Positions 1 to 10,686 of a stretch of DNA of 37,316 nt are shown piece by piece; positions within the stretch are counted from its first letter, which is position 1; each line of letters opens with the position of its first letter. The notes beneath the pieces were generated by a model. The model was not told the DNA's origin, did not search any database, and was given only the letters and a program-made list of their open reading frames with translations. The translations under genes were made by a program, and so were the position numbers. The stretch spans positions 1 to 37,316 of the forward strand of contig CAMHQP010000011.1 in NCBI GenBank assembly GCA_946187555.1, written 5' to 3'. The DNA comes from an uncultured Bacteroidales bacterium (GTDB taxonomy: Bacteria; Bacteroidota; Bacteroidia; Bacteroidales; Paludibacteraceae).

Positions 1-42
1 TGGGGCTTGGCATATAAATAAAAACAAAAACCTTTGCGAGTG

Positions 43-73
43 CAAAGGTACTGCTTTTTTTTGACATGACCAA
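43..73 (-). promoter_or_regulatory. Bacteroidota-type promoter reading left out of the window
   Basis: Minus strand TTG-N20-TACCTTTG (CAAAGGTA at 43-50, CAA at 71-73). Confidence 0.6.
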
Positions 74-447
74 ATTTTTTTGAAAAAAAATGCAGAAAAA
101 ATGCATTTTCTGTACGCAAAAAATACGATTTTAACGGTAGCGGCATACAATCCTCAAAATGCCGAACAACACCTCAATGCACAACTTCAGACAATGCAAC
201 ATAATGTACTTGCAACCTCCTGTACGGGTCTTCCCCTACTCGCACCATATGATACCCACAAGATTCCCAGAGGATAACCATAGGATAAGACGAAAAAACA
301 GCATTTTTCGCACTTATTATGTATATATACATAGTATATATACACTTTTTGCGTGTTATGGTAGATTTGCATATATAATCGGTGCTTCCTTGGAGATATA
401 GGTAAAGTACGCATTTTTTGTCTCTCTGCAAAAAAATACGAAAAAAC

Positions 448-478
448 TTGCATATATGCAATTTTTGTAGTAATTTTG
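448..478 (+). promoter_or_regulatory. Promoter of valS
   Basis: TTG (448-450)-N20-TAATTTTG (471-478); the -33 lies in palindrome TTGCATATATGCAA (448-461). Confidence 0.75.
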
Positions 479-499
479 CACGCTAATTTGTAAAAATTT

Positions 500-3127
500 A
501 TGGAAACTAAGTACAATCCTACTGACATTGAAGCCCGTTGGTACCAATACTGGCTCGACAACAAACTCTTTCATTCAGAGCCCGACGGGCGTGAACCGTT
601 TACTATCGTTATCCCGCCGCCCAACGTAACGGGTGTGCTTCATATGGGTCACGTGCTCAACGAGACCATCCAGGATATCCTCGTGCGCCGTGCACGCCTT
701 GAGGGCAAGAACGCCTGCTGGGTGCCGGGTACCGACCATGCGTCGATTGCTACCGAAGCCAAGGTCATCAAGCGCCTCAAAGAGCAAGGTATCAATAAGT
801 CTGACCTTACCCGTGAGCAGTTCCTCAAACATGCGTGGGACTGGACGGATGAGCACGGAGGCATCATTCTCAAGCAGCTCCGCAAACTCGGTTGTTCCTG
901 CGACTGGCAGCGTACCGCCTTCACGATGGACGAGACCCGTTCCAAAGCAGTTATCAAAGTCTTCTGCGATCTCTATAACAAAGGCCTCATCTACCGTGGT
1001 CTCAGAATGGTGAATTGGGATCCCGAGCGGCAGACTGCCCTCTCCGATGAGGAGGTAATCTACCACGACGAGCATAATAAGTTCTACTACCTGCGCTACG
1101 AAGTAGCGGAGGAACCGGGTAAGTACGCCATTGTCGCTACTACTCGTCCGGAGACTATCTTCGGCGATATAGCGGTTTGCATCAACCCCAAAGAGGAAAA
1201 GAACCAATGGCTCAAGGGCAAGCATGTGATCGTACCGGGTGTAGGTCGTGTCATTCCGATTATCGAAGACCGCTACGTAGAGATCGGTTTCGGTACGGGT
1301 TGTCTGAAAGTGACGCCGGCACATGACGTGAACGACTACATGCTCGGTCAGAAATACAACCTCAAGACCATCGATATCTTCACCCCCGATGCGCACCTGA
1401 ATATGGACACGGTGGAACCCGAACTGCAGGCTAACGTACGCAAGTACCACGGAATGGATCGTTTCGACTGCCGCAAGGCTATCGTCGAAGATCTGCAGGC
1501 TGCAGGCCTCGTAGAGAAGATCGAAGACTACGATAACAAAGTCGGTTACTCCGAGCGTACGAACGTACCTATCGAGCCGCGATTGTCGCTCCAGTGGTTC
1601 GTGAAGATGAAGCATTTCGCCGACATCGCCCTGCCGCCGGTAATGAACGACGACATCGTCTTCTATCCCGCGAAATACAAGAACACCTACCGCAACTGGT
1701 TGGAGAACATCAAAGACTGGTGTATTTCGCGCCAGCTCTGGTGGGGACATCGTATCCCGGCTTATTACGATGCGGATTTGCTCGCGCAGACAGGCCTCGA
1801 GAACTATCCGGACGATAAGATCATTGTCAGCGAAACCAAGCCCGAAGGCAATTATGTACAAGACGAAGGTGCGCTGGATACCTGGTTCAGTTCCTGGCTT
1901 TGGCCGATCAGCCTCTTCGATGGTATCGAGAACCCCGACAACCAAGAGATCAATTACTACTACCCCACCGCCGACCTCGTAACGGGTCCGGATATCATCT
2001 TCTTTTGGGTAGCACGTATGATCATGGCGGGCTATGAGTACGTAGGCAAGATGCCGTTCAAGCATGTGTATTTCACGGGTATCGTACGCGATAAATTAGG
2101 TCGTAAGATGTCCAAATCGCTTGGTAACAGTCCTGACCCGTTAGACCTCATCGAGCGTTTCGGTGCGGATGGTGTACGTATGGGTATTCTGCTCTCTGCA
2201 CCGGCCGGTAACGACATCCTCTATGATGACTCACTTTGCGAGCAGGGACGTAACTTCTGCAATAAGATATGGAACTGCTTCCGTATGGTCAAAGGCCTCG
2301 AAGTTGCGGATATCCCGCAGCCGGAGACCAGCAAGTACGCCATCGACTGGTTTGCTGCCCACCTGGCGCAAACCGAAGCCAATATCGCCGATCTATTCAG
2401 CAAATATCGTCTGTCCGAAGCCCTGATGGCCATCTTCAAACTCTACTGCGACGAGTTCAGCGGTTGGTATCTGGAGATGATCAAACCGGCATATCAGCAA
2501 CCGATCGACAAGGCCACCTACGAAGCTACCCTTGCGTTCTTCGATCGCCTGCTCCGTGTACTCCATCCGTTTATGCCGTTCATCACCGAGGAACTCTGGC
2601 AGAACCTCTACGAGCGTAAGGCCGGCGAGAGTATAATGATCGCTTCGCTCAATGATGGATTGAGCGCTCCGCTCAATGATGAGATTCTCAATGAGGTTGA
2701 GACACTCAAGCAGATCATCACGAACATCCGTGCCGTGCGTGCATCGAAGAACATCCCGGTCAAAGAGCGCCTCACGCTCATCAGTCCGGTTGCCCTCAAC
2801 GCCCTCGTGGACAAACTCGCAAATGTACAAATATCCTCCCCCCTCCATGGGGGGAACGAAGGGGGCCTCTCCAAGTTCATTGTCGGCACGACCGAGTTCG
2901 CTATTCCGATGGATCAGTTCATTAATGTCGAAGAGGAACTTAAGAAACTCGAGGCCGATCTGGCTCACCAGCAAGGTTTCCTGCGTGGCGTAATGGCCAA
3001 ACTGAGCAATGAGCGTTTCGTACAGAACGCCAAACCGGAGATCGTAGAGTTAGAGCGCAAAAAGAAAGCGGACGCCGAAGCCCGCATCGCCGCACTCGAA
3101 GAAGCTATCAAGGCTTTGAAAAACTAG
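500..3127 (+). CDS. valS: Valyl-tRNA synthetase
   Basis: 875 aa; [16 protein letters not shown] and [12 protein letters not shown] class I motifs, C-terminal coiled coil. Confidence 0.97.
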   Translation: METKYNPTDIEARWYQYWLDNKLFHSEPDGREPFTIVIPPPNVTGVLHMGHVLNETIQDILVRRARLEGKNACWVPGTDHASIATEAKVIKRLKEQGINKSDLTREQFLKHAWDWTDEHGGIILKQLRKLGCSCDWQRTAFTMDETRSKAVIKVFCDLYNKGLIYRGLRMVNWDPERQTALSDEEVIYHDEHNKFYYLRYEVAEEPGKYAIVATTRPETIFGDIAVCINPKEEKNQWLKGKHVIVPGVGRVIPIIEDRYVEIGFGTGCLKVTPAHDVNDYMLGQKYNLKTIDIFTPDAHLNMDTVEPELQANVRKYHGMDRFDCRKAIVEDLQAAGLVEKIEDYDNKVGYSERTNVPIEPRLSLQWFVKMKHFADIALPPVMNDDIVFYPAKYKNTYRNWLENIKDWCISRQLWWGHRIPAYYDADLLAQTGLENYPDDKIIVSETKPEGNYVQDEGALDTWFSSWLWPISLFDGIENPDNQEINYYYPTADLVTGPDIIFFWVARMIMAGYEYVGKMPFKHVYFTGIVRDKLGRKMSKSLGNSPDPLDLIERFGADGVRMGILLSAPAGNDILYDDSLCEQGRNFCNKIWNCFRMVKGLEVADIPQPETSKYAIDWFAAHLAQTEANIADLFSKYRLSEALMAIFKLYCDEFSGWYLEMIKPAYQQPIDKATYEATLAFFDRLLRVLHPFMPFITEELWQNLYERKAGESIMIASLNDGLSAPLNDEILNEVETLKQIITNIRAVRASKNIPVKERLTLISPVALNALVDKLANVQISSPLHGGNEGGLSKFIVGTTEFAIPMDQFINVEEELKKLEADLAHQQGFLRGVMAKLSNERFVQNAKPEIVELERKKKADAEARIAALEEAIKALKN
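2836..2872 (+). repeat. CTCCCCC/GGGGG repeat copy A, inside valS
   Basis: CTCCCCCCTCCATGGGGGGAACGAAGGGGGCCTCTCC; similar to copies at 3970 and 22525. Confidence 0.65.
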
Positions 3128-3139
3128 GGACCTAGGATC

Positions 3140-3946
3140 CTAGTGCAATAATCGATGATGCTCGTGTTTCCAACGCTTATGTTGGAGCACGAGTTCATTT
3201 TTTGTCTGATTCGTGCAGAAACAATCCACAAACCTCTCCCAGATATAATTCACCGCCATAGACGACGGGTGCACCAGATCATCCGCATAAAAACGATAAT
3301 CGCGCAACTCGTCGAGCATGATTTCGTAACTCGGGAAGTAATCGCCTAATTGCTCAACGGCTTGCAGCAAGGTTGCTTTGCTCAATTGGTTCTCATGCAA
3401 TCCGTCACGTATATGTCGTATCGGAGAGACGGTGAAGAGCCAGTGTTTATCGGGATATTGCGCCAAAATCGGTTGCCATGCAGCCACGATCTCCGCTACG
3501 GTCAGGCGTCTTCTCGTAAAACAACTCTCCGGCAACTTATGGCAGTTACCCACGATGGCTCCATCTTTCTCATATACCCAAGCTGTACCGAAGGTCACGA
3601 TGACGACCGTAGCCTCACGCAAAGCCTTTTGCGTCGTCTCTATAGAACCACGAACCGCTTGCTCTGCCTCGTTTTTATCGGCACGAGAGAAAGCGCCATG
3701 ATGCGCCATCGAGTGCCAAAGGCCTTCGTGTTCGATAAGTTCCGGCACTGCGGTCATGTTTATAGCCTGCGCAATAGAGAGCGGGTTATAGAGCGTACCG
3801 AAAGGATTGCAGGTGACGTGCAAGTACCGCTGCTGCATCTGCGCACCTATCTCGTCCGAGAAACACGAACCTACCATGAGGATGCTGTCCTCATACCCGA
3901 TCTTCCATGCGGAAGGCTTGATATCTATACATGTCTGTAGTTTCAT
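3140..3946 (-). CDS. GSCFA domain protein
   Basis: 268 aa; VGSCFSDEIG near the N-terminus, typical of the family. Confidence 0.85.
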   Translation of the reverse strand: MKLQTCIDIKPSAWKIGYEDSILMVGSCFSDEIGAQMQQRYLHVTCNPFGTLYNPLSIAQAINMTAVPELIEHEGLWHSMAHHGAFSRADKNEAEQAVRGSIETTQKALREATVVIVTFGTAWVYEKDGAIVGNCHKLPESCFTRRRLTVAEIVAAWQPILAQYPDKHWLFTVSPIRHIRDGLHENQLSKATLLQAVEQLGDYFPSYEIMLDELRDYRFYADDLVHPSSMAVNYIWERFVDCFCTNQTKNELVLQHKRWKHEHHRLLH

Positions 3947-3969
3947 TCTAAAAACAGTATTCTATTTCT

Positions 3970-4003
3970 CTCCCCCTCTATGGGGGAGTCGGAGGGGGCT
4001 TCT
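3970..4003. repeat. CTCCCCC/GGGGG repeat copy B, intergenic
   Basis: CTCCCCCTCTATGGGGGAGTCGGAGGGGGCTTCT; abuts the stop codon of the permease gene. Confidence 0.65.
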
Positions 4004-5216
4004 ACTCGAAATGCATTACCTTTGCCGGACTGATCTTGGTGATGATCATCGACGGCAATAACAGAATCAACAGCGAGACACCGATGGTCAGGATGTTCAG
4101 CGCCACGATCCATCCCCAGGCAAAAGCGACAGGCACATGATCGACGTAATACGTGGCTGCCTCGAGGGGTACCAGGTGGGTGCAATATTGCAACGTTGCC
4201 AGCCCTAAACCGAGTATATTGCCCCACAGCACGCCCTTGCCGATCAACAGCGCGGCTTGCGCGAGGAAGATACGTTGAACAAAGCGATTATCTGCACCTA
4301 AGGCTTTGAGTGTACCTATCAGTTGGACACCATCGAGAATCAGGATGATCAGTCCGCTCACGATATTAAATCCTGCCACAAGAAGCATCAGCACGATAAT
4401 CACAATGACGTTCATATCGAGCAAATCGAGCCAGGCAAAGATAGCAGGATTCTGTTCCCTCAGCGTCTGCACGTAATAGACGTGATAACCGTCCTCGTCC
4501 AGATGGTTGACCGTTGCAAAATAGATCTTATCCGCCACCTCATCAATCATCGCGATATCGTCTACCAATATCTCCACGCCCGAATACACGTTCGCATCCC
4601 ATCCCTGCAACCGCCGTACGGTCTCCAGGGGCGTTACCACAAACAGTTCATCGAACTGCTCAAATCCGGTGTTATAGATACCCACGATCTTCAACCGTCG
4701 TGCCCGCACGTCCTGTTCGTCCACGAAATACGCATTCACGCCATCTCCCACCGATAGCCCTAACTGCTGCGCCGCCATGCGAGAAATCAGCACCTCTTGG
4801 GGTGATTGCGGCAGTTGTCCTTCCACAATGTTCTTGGCAAAAAAGTCCCAATACTCCGTTCCCTTCAGCACGATGCCTTGAAAGGCCGACTCGGTCTTGA
4901 GCATACCGGGTTTGGTAATGAACGGTGCCGCCGAGACGACGTGTTCGTACGCCTCCAAACGCGCCAACAACGAATCCGAAACCGGAATAGGTTGCATGTC
5001 ATAGGTGTTGTTGTTATCGAACGAAACCAACTGAATATGTGCCCCGAAACCTGCTACTTGCTGCGTGACGGTTTGCTTGAATCCCACCACGATACAAATG
5101 GTCAGGATCATCACCATCACCCCCACGATCATACCCGCCAACGCTACTCGGATAGCAGGTCGTGCATGACGTGCTTCTCCCTCCTGGGAGAAATAAAGTT
5201 TCGTTGCTATTTTCAA
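4002..5216 (-). CDS. FtsX/LolC-E-like ABC transporter permease
   Basis: ORF 4002..5267; KIATKLYFSQ...RPAIRVALAGMIVGVMVM and C-terminal FtsX-like TM block. I prefer the TTG start near 5216; ATG at 5267 is the alternative. Confidence 0.8.
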   Translation of the reverse strand: MKIATKLYFSQEGEARHARPAIRVALAGMIVGVMVMILTICIVVGFKQTVTQQVAGFGAHIQLVSFDNNNTYDMQPIPVSDSLLARLEAYEHVVSAAPFITKPGMLKTESAFQGIVLKGTEYWDFFAKNIVEGQLPQSPQEVLISRMAAQQLGLSVGDGVNAYFVDEQDVRARRLKIVGIYNTGFEQFDELFVVTPLETVRRLQGWDANVYSGVEILVDDIAMIDEVADKIYFATVNHLDEDGYHVYYVQTLREQNPAIFAWLDLLDMNVIVIIVLMLLVAGFNIVSGLIILILDGVQLIGTLKALGADNRFVQRIFLAQAALLIGKGVLWGNILGLGLATLQYCTHLVPLEAATYYVDHVPVAFAWGWIVALNILTIGVSLLILLLPSMIITKISPAKVMHFE

Positions 5217-5258
5217 TTCGGCGTTATTCGGCACGATTTTTGTTGTATAATTTTTGTT

Positions 5259-5648
5259 ATGAAACAACTTGTCTCTTTTATCTGTATGGCCCTTTTAGCG
5301 GGCAGTCTGTGGGCTCAGGAGCCTATTGGTGATCGTCCTCAACGTACCCCGGAAGAGGAAGCGCTTAAGCAGACCATGCGTCTGGTGCGCGAGTTAGGTA
5401 TCCGGGACTCCGTACGTTTTGATACCCTCTACAAGATGCATCTCAAGTACGCTAAAGTACGTCAAAAAGGTCTGACGCGTGCGGAAAATATGCAACGCAT
5501 GCAGGCTATCTACGACGAACTCAAGGCCTTGCTGACGCCGGAAGAGTTCGAGCGGTTTATGAATCACCCCGCTGAACAACCGCGTCGTCCACGTGGAGCA
5601 GGCGTGTTAGCACCCACCAGACCAGCACCGCCCACGCAGAACCAATAA
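5259..5648 (+). CDS. Small secreted protein of unknown function
   Basis: MKQLVSFICMALLAGSLWAQ signal peptide; ATG at 5259 inside the longer ORF 4806..5648. Confidence 0.65.
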   Translation: MKQLVSFICMALLAGSLWAQEPIGDRPQRTPEEEALKQTMRLVRELGIRDSVRFDTLYKMHLKYAKVRQKGLTRAENMQRMQAIYDELKALLTPEEFERFMNHPAEQPRRPRGAGVLAPTRPAPPTQNQ

Positions 5649-6132
5649 GCAGACCGCAGAGGATATCCGTGGGGTAATGTGCCCCGAGATACATACGGCT
5701 ATAGCAATTCAACGCCACCCAAGTCATCAGACCTGCGGTGGCTATTTTATTTCTATAGAGCAGACTGAACAGCAATCCCACCGACATCGTATTGGCCGCA
5801 TGCGAGCTGCAGAATCCGTACAAACCGCCAGTATAACCATTCACCAGATGCAGCATCCCTTCCAGAGCGGGTTCATGCGTAGGACGCGGCCGGCAGACGA
5901 GTGGTTTGAGAATGCCGCTACAGGTATAATCGCTCAGTCCGACTGCTATACCGAAACCGATGAGAATGAACAGCACGGATTTCCAATTACGGTAGCGATA
6001 GACAATCAATCCCACGAGCAACACGTACAACGCAATCCATGTGTTCGCACGGCTGATAACCCACATGACTTGATCCAACCATTCCGCATAATGGCCGTTG
6101 ATCCAGAGTACTATTTGTGCATCAATATTCAT
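5557..6132 (-). CDS. PAP2-family phosphatase
   Basis: KPLVCRPRP, CSSHAANT and SRMYLGAHYPTD motifs; start taken as MNIDAQ. Confidence 0.88.
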   Translation of the reverse strand: MNIDAQIVLWINGHYAEWLDQVMWVISRANTWIALYVLLVGLIVYRYRNWKSVLFILIGFGIAVGLSDYTCSGILKPLVCRPRPTHEPALEGMLHLVNGYTGGLYGFCSSHAANTMSVGLLFSLLYRNKIATAGLMTWVALNCYSRMYLGAHYPTDILCGLLIGSAWAVLVWWVLTRLLHVDDAVVQRGDS

Positions 6133-6833
6133 TCGTTTATGAGTACTGCCGTATGACACGCCACGATAGCGGCGGTCTCCGTGCGCAGCCGTGCCGCACC
6201 CAGACTGACGGGTTCATAGCCCTGAGCTAACGCCCATTTTACTTCTTCGGGAGAGAAATCACCTTCAGGTCCGATCAGTACGGTGGTCTTATGCCCGCGC
6301 ACGATCTTATCTTTGAGTGCGCGCTTGTCATCCGTAGCCTTGTAACCTTCGATACAATGCGCAATGAACTTATCGCCCTCGACCGACAAGTCGGTCATCT
6401 TCGTGAGCGGTTGTAGTATCGGGAAACGGGTCTTGAGACTTTGTTTGGCTGCGGAGATAACGATCTTCTGCAGTCGGTCTATGTTGACCGTCTTGCGCTC
6501 CGAGTGGTCGCATAGCAGCAACGTGATCTCATCTGCCCCCATCTCCACGCATTTCTCAATCGACCATTCCGTGCGGTCGATATTCTTGGTGGGTGCGATA
6601 CAAATATGAATCCATCCCTCGTGTAAGGTCTCGGGTGTCTCGACCGATTCTATACGCACCTCACAATGCTTGCGATGCGGATTGGTGATGACGCAATGAT
6701 AGAGGTTACCTACTCCATCCGTCACCAGCACCTCGTCCCCTTCCGTTCGGCGGAGCACCTGCACACAGTGATTGCTCTCCTCTTCGGGGAGTGTCAGACT
6801 GTCTTTAATATCCGGGGCGTAAAAGAGGTACAT
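6129..6833 (-). CDS. rsmE: 16S rRNA (uracil1498-N3)-methyltransferase
   Basis: 234 aa; IGPEGDFSPEEV and LGAARLRTETA SPOUT motifs. Confidence 0.92.
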   Translation of the reverse strand: MYLFYAPDIKDSLTLPEEESNHCVQVLRRTEGDEVLVTDGVGNLYHCVITNPHRKHCEVRIESVETPETLHEGWIHICIAPTKNIDRTEWSIEKCVEMGADEITLLLCDHSERKTVNIDRLQKIVISAAKQSLKTRFPILQPLTKMTDLSVEGDKFIAHCIEGYKATDDKRALKDKIVRGHKTTVLIGPEGDFSPEEVKWALAQGYEPVSLGAARLRTETAAIVACHTAVLINE

Positions 6834-6843
6834 GGGTTATGGG

Positions 6844-7911
6844 TTACAATTCAGACTCTTTGAGTCGTTCTGCGTTCTCGGCTACTTGCAGCGCATCGAT
6901 GACCCCTTGTATATCGCCGTCCATGAACGCCGCGAGGTTATAGACGGTATAACCGATACGATGGTCGGTGATACGTCCCTGCGGGTAGTTGTACGTACGT
7001 ATCTTCGCACTACGGTCACCGGTGGAGACCATGGTCTTACGGCGTGCCGCGATGTCGTCGATATATTTCTGGTGCTCCTTATCATATATCTGCGTACGCA
7101 GGCGCGAGAGAGCACGCTCTTTGTTCTTCGGCTGGTCACGTGTCTCGGTACACTCAATGAGTATCTCTTGCACTTCCCCCGTGTTGGGATTTTTCCAGTT
7201 ATAACGCAGACGCACACCCGACTCCACTTTGTTCACGTTCTGTCCGCCGGCACCACCCGAACGGAAGGTCTCCCATTTGATCTCTCCTTCGTTGATATGT
7301 ACCTCGAACTCATCCGCTTCTGGCAGAACCGCCACGGTTGCCGCCGAGGTATGGACACGTCCTTGCGTCTCGGTCACCGGCACACGCTGCACACGGTGGA
7401 CACCCGATTCGTATTTGAGTGTACCATATACGTTCTGACCGGTTACGTTGAAGATGATCTCCTTATAACCGCCGGCTGCACCTTCATTGAAAGAAGAAAC
7501 GGAATATTTGAAGCCCTTGATTTCGAAATACTTGGTGTACATACGGAACAGATCACCGGCGAAGATAGCCGCTTCATCACCGCCTGTACCGCCACGGATC
7601 TCCATGACGACGTTCTTGCCGTCCTCGGGATCTTGGGGCAACATCTGCAGTTTGAGTTCCTCTTCTAACTTGGGAATCTGCGGTTCGAGTTCGTCTATTG
7701 CCTCTTTGTAATTGATCTCTTTGGCTTCCTTGAGATCCTCGAGTGCCTGACGGTAACGGCGCGCCACTACGAGCACGCGCTCCAGATCGTGGTACTCCCG
7801 ATTGAGCCGCACGTACCGCGCCTGATCGGCAATGACCGCCGGGTCAGTGATGAGCAGACTCACCTCGTGGAACTTGGCCTCTAATCCGTCTATTTTATCT
7901 AAAATATTCAT
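6844..7911 (-). CDS. prfA: Peptide chain release factor 1
   Basis: 355 aa; RSGGAGGQNVNKVES GGQ motif. Confidence 0.96.
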   Translation of the reverse strand: MNILDKIDGLEAKFHEVSLLITDPAVIADQARYVRLNREYHDLERVLVVARRYRQALEDLKEAKEINYKEAIDELEPQIPKLEEELKLQMLPQDPEDGKNVVMEIRGGTGGDEAAIFAGDLFRMYTKYFEIKGFKYSVSSFNEGAAGGYKEIIFNVTGQNVYGTLKYESGVHRVQRVPVTETQGRVHTSAATVAVLPEADEFEVHINEGEIKWETFRSGGAGGQNVNKVESGVRLRYNWKNPNTGEVQEILIECTETRDQPKNKERALSRLRTQIYDKEHQKYIDDIAARRKTMVSTGDRSAKIRTYNYPQGRITDHRIGYTVYNLAAFMDGDIQGVIDALQVAENAERLKESEL

Positions 7912-8816
7912 TCTTCAATTTTCAATTGGTAAGCCTGCAGCGTATTCTGCAGCAGGCTTACTATGGTCATCGGTCCTACTCCACCCGGGACGGGTGTTAT
8001 ATACGCCGCTTTGGGTGCCACACGGTCGAAGTCCACGTCACCCACCAAACGATAGCCTCGTGGGGAAGCGGGATCGTCAATGCGGTTGATGCCCACGTCG
8101 ATGACCGTTGCTCCTTCGCGCACCATATCGGCTGTCAGCAGGTTCGGACTGCCGGCAGCTACGATGATGATATCGGCGGTAAGGCAGATAGACTTCAGAT
8201 CTTGCGTCTTGGAATGGCAGATCGTGACGGTAGCGTCACCGAGCGAAGCGGCACTCATGCCCGGCAGGCTCAGGTACGGACGTTGCATCAGCAGGATCGC
8301 CATCGGTTTGCCGACGATATTCGACCGACCGATCACTACCACATGCTTGCCTTCGGTCGCAATCTCATAGCGCGCAAGTAACTCGCGGATACCACGCGGG
8401 GTGGCGCTGATGATAGAAGGCAGTCCTTGCACCGTACGTCCTATGTTCTCCGGTGTCAAACCGTCCACATCCTTGCAACGGTCGATAGCGGAGAGGATAG
8501 CGGTCTCGGATATATGTTCGGGCAGGGGCAGTTGCACGATAAAACCGTCAATAGACGGATCGTTATTGAGTTTATGCACCTCCGTGAGCAAGGTCTGCTC
8601 GGTGATCTCCACCGGATAGGCAATCTTCAGCGCCTCGATTCCCACTTCGGCACAGGCCTTCATCTTGTTATTCACATAGGTCTCACTCGCAGGGTTATTC
8701 CCCACGATCACGATGCCTAATTTGGGCACGCGTTGGCCGTCTGCTCTGAGCGCTTCTATCTGCGCCCGCAGTTCGCCACGTATCTGTGCAGCTATTTTTT
8801 TTCCGTCTAATATCAT
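7908..8816 (-). CDS. folD: Methylenetetrahydrofolate dehydrogenase/cyclohydrolase
   Basis: VGNNPASETYVNNK, GRSNIVGKPMA, PVPGGVGPMT motifs; start at MILDGKK. Confidence 0.95.
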   Translation of the reverse strand: MILDGKKIAAQIRGELRAQIEALRADGQRVPKLGIVIVGNNPASETYVNNKMKACAEVGIEALKIAYPVEITEQTLLTEVHKLNNDPSIDGFIVQLPLPEHISETAILSAIDRCKDVDGLTPENIGRTVQGLPSIISATPRGIRELLARYEIATEGKHVVVIGRSNIVGKPMAILLMQRPYLSLPGMSAASLGDATVTICHSKTQDLKSICLTADIIIVAAGSPNLLTADMVREGATVIDVGINRIDDPASPRGYRLVGDVDFDRVAPKAAYITPVPGGVGPMTIVSLLQNTLQAYQLKIEE

Positions 8817-9307
8817 TGCTGCTCCTCTTTTTCTCGTTTCTTTTCCCACCGCCATATTCGATAACTCTCCCATATCTTCTTCCACTCGCGTTGGGTGATG
8901 TACCATTTATCTTCGCGTCTTGGCGGACGATAGACCGGACGGGTCTCTATCTGCACCTGATGCTTCATCGAGTCCACGTTGTATGCTTGCGCAAGGCTGT
9001 CTCCCATGAGGATGGCATCCTGTTCGTCCGCTTTGTGGATACGCAGTTCATCTACCGTCATCTCTGTGGTGGGGTCATCGTTCGGCATGGCGCGTAACTC
9101 ATGAACAAATAGCATTACTAACTTGTAGGTACCGAATGCCAACACAGCCACAACGACGAGCATCAAACCGTAATAGGCTTGTTTATCGCGTGACTTCAAC
9201 CAACCGCCCCATGTATTGGTGTGATTACCGGCATTACGAGAATGATGGTGATGGTGGTGATGTTTTTTCTCACCCCATCCCGGTTGATATATCTTTTCCT
9301 CGGACAT
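8813..9307 (-). CDS. Single-pass membrane protein with natural His7 tract
   Basis: 164 aa; KKHHHHHHHS then one TM; overlaps folD by 4 nt and ffh by 1 nt. Confidence 0.75.
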   Translation of the reverse strand: MSEEKIYQPGWGEKKHHHHHHHSRNAGNHTNTWGGWLKSRDKQAYYGLMLVVVAVLAFGTYKLVMLFVHELRAMPNDDPTTEMTVDELRIHKADEQDAILMGDSLAQAYNVDSMKHQVQIETRPVYRPPRREDKWYITQREWKKIWESYRIWRWEKKREKEEQQ

Positions 9308-10611
9308 TAACGTCTTTTCCCTCCCATCTGTTGCACTTTACGCATCATCTTCGAGGTTTGCTCGAACTGCTTGAGGAAGCGGTTGAGCGCCACGATGTCG
9401 ACACCTGCACCTTTGGCAATACGGTTCTTACGGCTACCATTGAGCAAGCTCGGGTTAGCACGTTCCTGCGGGGTCATGGAGTTAATCATCGCCTCGATGG
9501 GTTTGAACGCATCATCACTGACCTCCACGCCCTTGAGCGCTTTGTCCATGCCCGGGATCATACCCATCAGTTCCTTCATCGAACCCATCTTCTTGATCTG
9601 GTTGAGTTGGCCGATGAAGTCATTGAAATCGAATTGGTTCTTGGCGATCTTCTTGCTGATGCGGCGTGCCTCTTGTTCGTCGTACTGCTCTTGCGCACGC
9701 TCCACGAGGCTGACCACGTCACCCATGCCGAGGATTCGGTCGGCCATACGGCTCGGATGGAACACATCGAGCGCTTCCATCTTCTCGCCCGTACCGATGA
9801 ACTTGATCGGTTTATTAACCACCGAGCGGATCGAGAGGGCCGCACCACCGCGGGCATCACCGTCCAGTTTGGTCAGTACCACGCCATCAAAATCCAGACG
9901 GTCGTTGAACTCTTTGGCGGTGTTCACCGCGTCCTGACCGGTCATGGCATCGACCACAAAGAGGGTCTCGCTCGGTTCGATAGCCTGTTTGATAGCCGCT
10001 ATCTCCTGCATCATCTGCTCATCAACCGCCAGACGACCGGCTGTATCAACGATCACTACGTCATAGCCGTATTTCTTTGCCTCGGAGATAGCGTCCTGCG
10101 CTTTCTTAACGGGATTCGACTCGTTCTCGCCGGTATAGACCTTGGCGTTGATCTGCTCACCGAGCACACGCAACTGCTCGATAGCCGCCGGACGATAGAC
10201 GTCGCAGGCCACGAGCATCACTTTCTTGTTCTTCTTCGTTTGCAGGAAATTAGCGAGTTTGGAAGCAAAAGTGGTCTTACCGCTACCTTGCAGACCGGCC
10301 ATCAGGATGACCGCGGGGTTGCCTTTCAGGTTGATCTCCTGCGCTTCACCGCCCATTAAGGCCGCCAACTCATCGTGCGTGATCTTGACCATCAACTGTC
10401 CCGGACGGACAGAGGTCATCACGTTCTGACCCAGCGCTTTCTCCTTCACCTGGTCGGTGAACTGCTTGGCCGTCTTGTAGTTAACATCCGCCTCCAACAG
10501 GGCTTTGCGGATATCCTTCACGGTCTCCGCGATATTGATCTCGGTGATACGACCTTCACCTTTCAGAATCTTAAAACTTCGTTCTAATCGTTCGCTTAAG
10601 TTATCAAACAT
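9307..10611 (-). CDS. ffh: Signal recognition particle protein
   Basis: 434 aa; GLQGSGKTTFASKLA, DTAGR, TKLDGDARGG; Met-rich C-terminus. Confidence 0.97.
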   Translation of the reverse strand: MFDNLSERLERSFKILKGEGRITEINIAETVKDIRKALLEADVNYKTAKQFTDQVKEKALGQNVMTSVRPGQLMVKITHDELAALMGGEAQEINLKGNPAVILMAGLQGSGKTTFASKLANFLQTKKNKKVMLVACDVYRPAAIEQLRVLGEQINAKVYTGENESNPVKKAQDAISEAKKYGYDVVIVDTAGRLAVDEQMMQEIAAIKQAIEPSETLFVVDAMTGQDAVNTAKEFNDRLDFDGVVLTKLDGDARGGAALSIRSVVNKPIKFIGTGEKMEALDVFHPSRMADRILGMGDVVSLVERAQEQYDEQEARRISKKIAKNQFDFNDFIGQLNQIKKMGSMKELMGMIPGMDKALKGVEVSDDAFKPIEAMINSMTPQERANPSLLNGSRKNRIAKGAGVDIVALNRFLKQFEQTSKMMRKVQQMGGKRR

Positions 10612-10636
10612 ATTACTCCTAAATTAATTGCGGGTG

Positions 10637-10667
10637 CAAAGATAATACAAAAATTGCATATATGCAA
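10637..10667 (-). promoter_or_regulatory. Promoter of the ffh cluster
   Basis: Minus TTG-N20-TATCTTTG; -33 in palindrome TTGCATATATGCAA (10654-10667). Confidence 0.75.
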
Positions 10668-10686
10668 GTTTTTGAGCAAAAAAAGT

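Noticed and set aside
80-574. Several short ORFs upstream of valS
   Set aside because: AT-rich intergenic DNA with overlapping frames, no coding signature. The TGTATATATACA-type palindromes at 320-344 may be structural but I could not tie them to a function.
575-2065. 496-aa minus-strand ORF opposite valS
   Set aside because: Shadow ORF; valS on the plus strand is unambiguous and the antisense product has no recognisable motif.
2645-2700. Repeated CTCAATGATG in valS
   Set aside because: Short, irregular spacing, encoded LND/LNE residues fit the helical linker; weaker than the other arrays.
6832-7668. 278-aa plus-strand ORF opposite prfA
   Set aside because: Antisense to a clear RF1 gene; composition typical of shadow frames.
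9136-10359. 407-aa plus-strand ORF opposite ffh
   Set aside because: Antisense to ffh, His/Arg/Leu-rich shadow composition.
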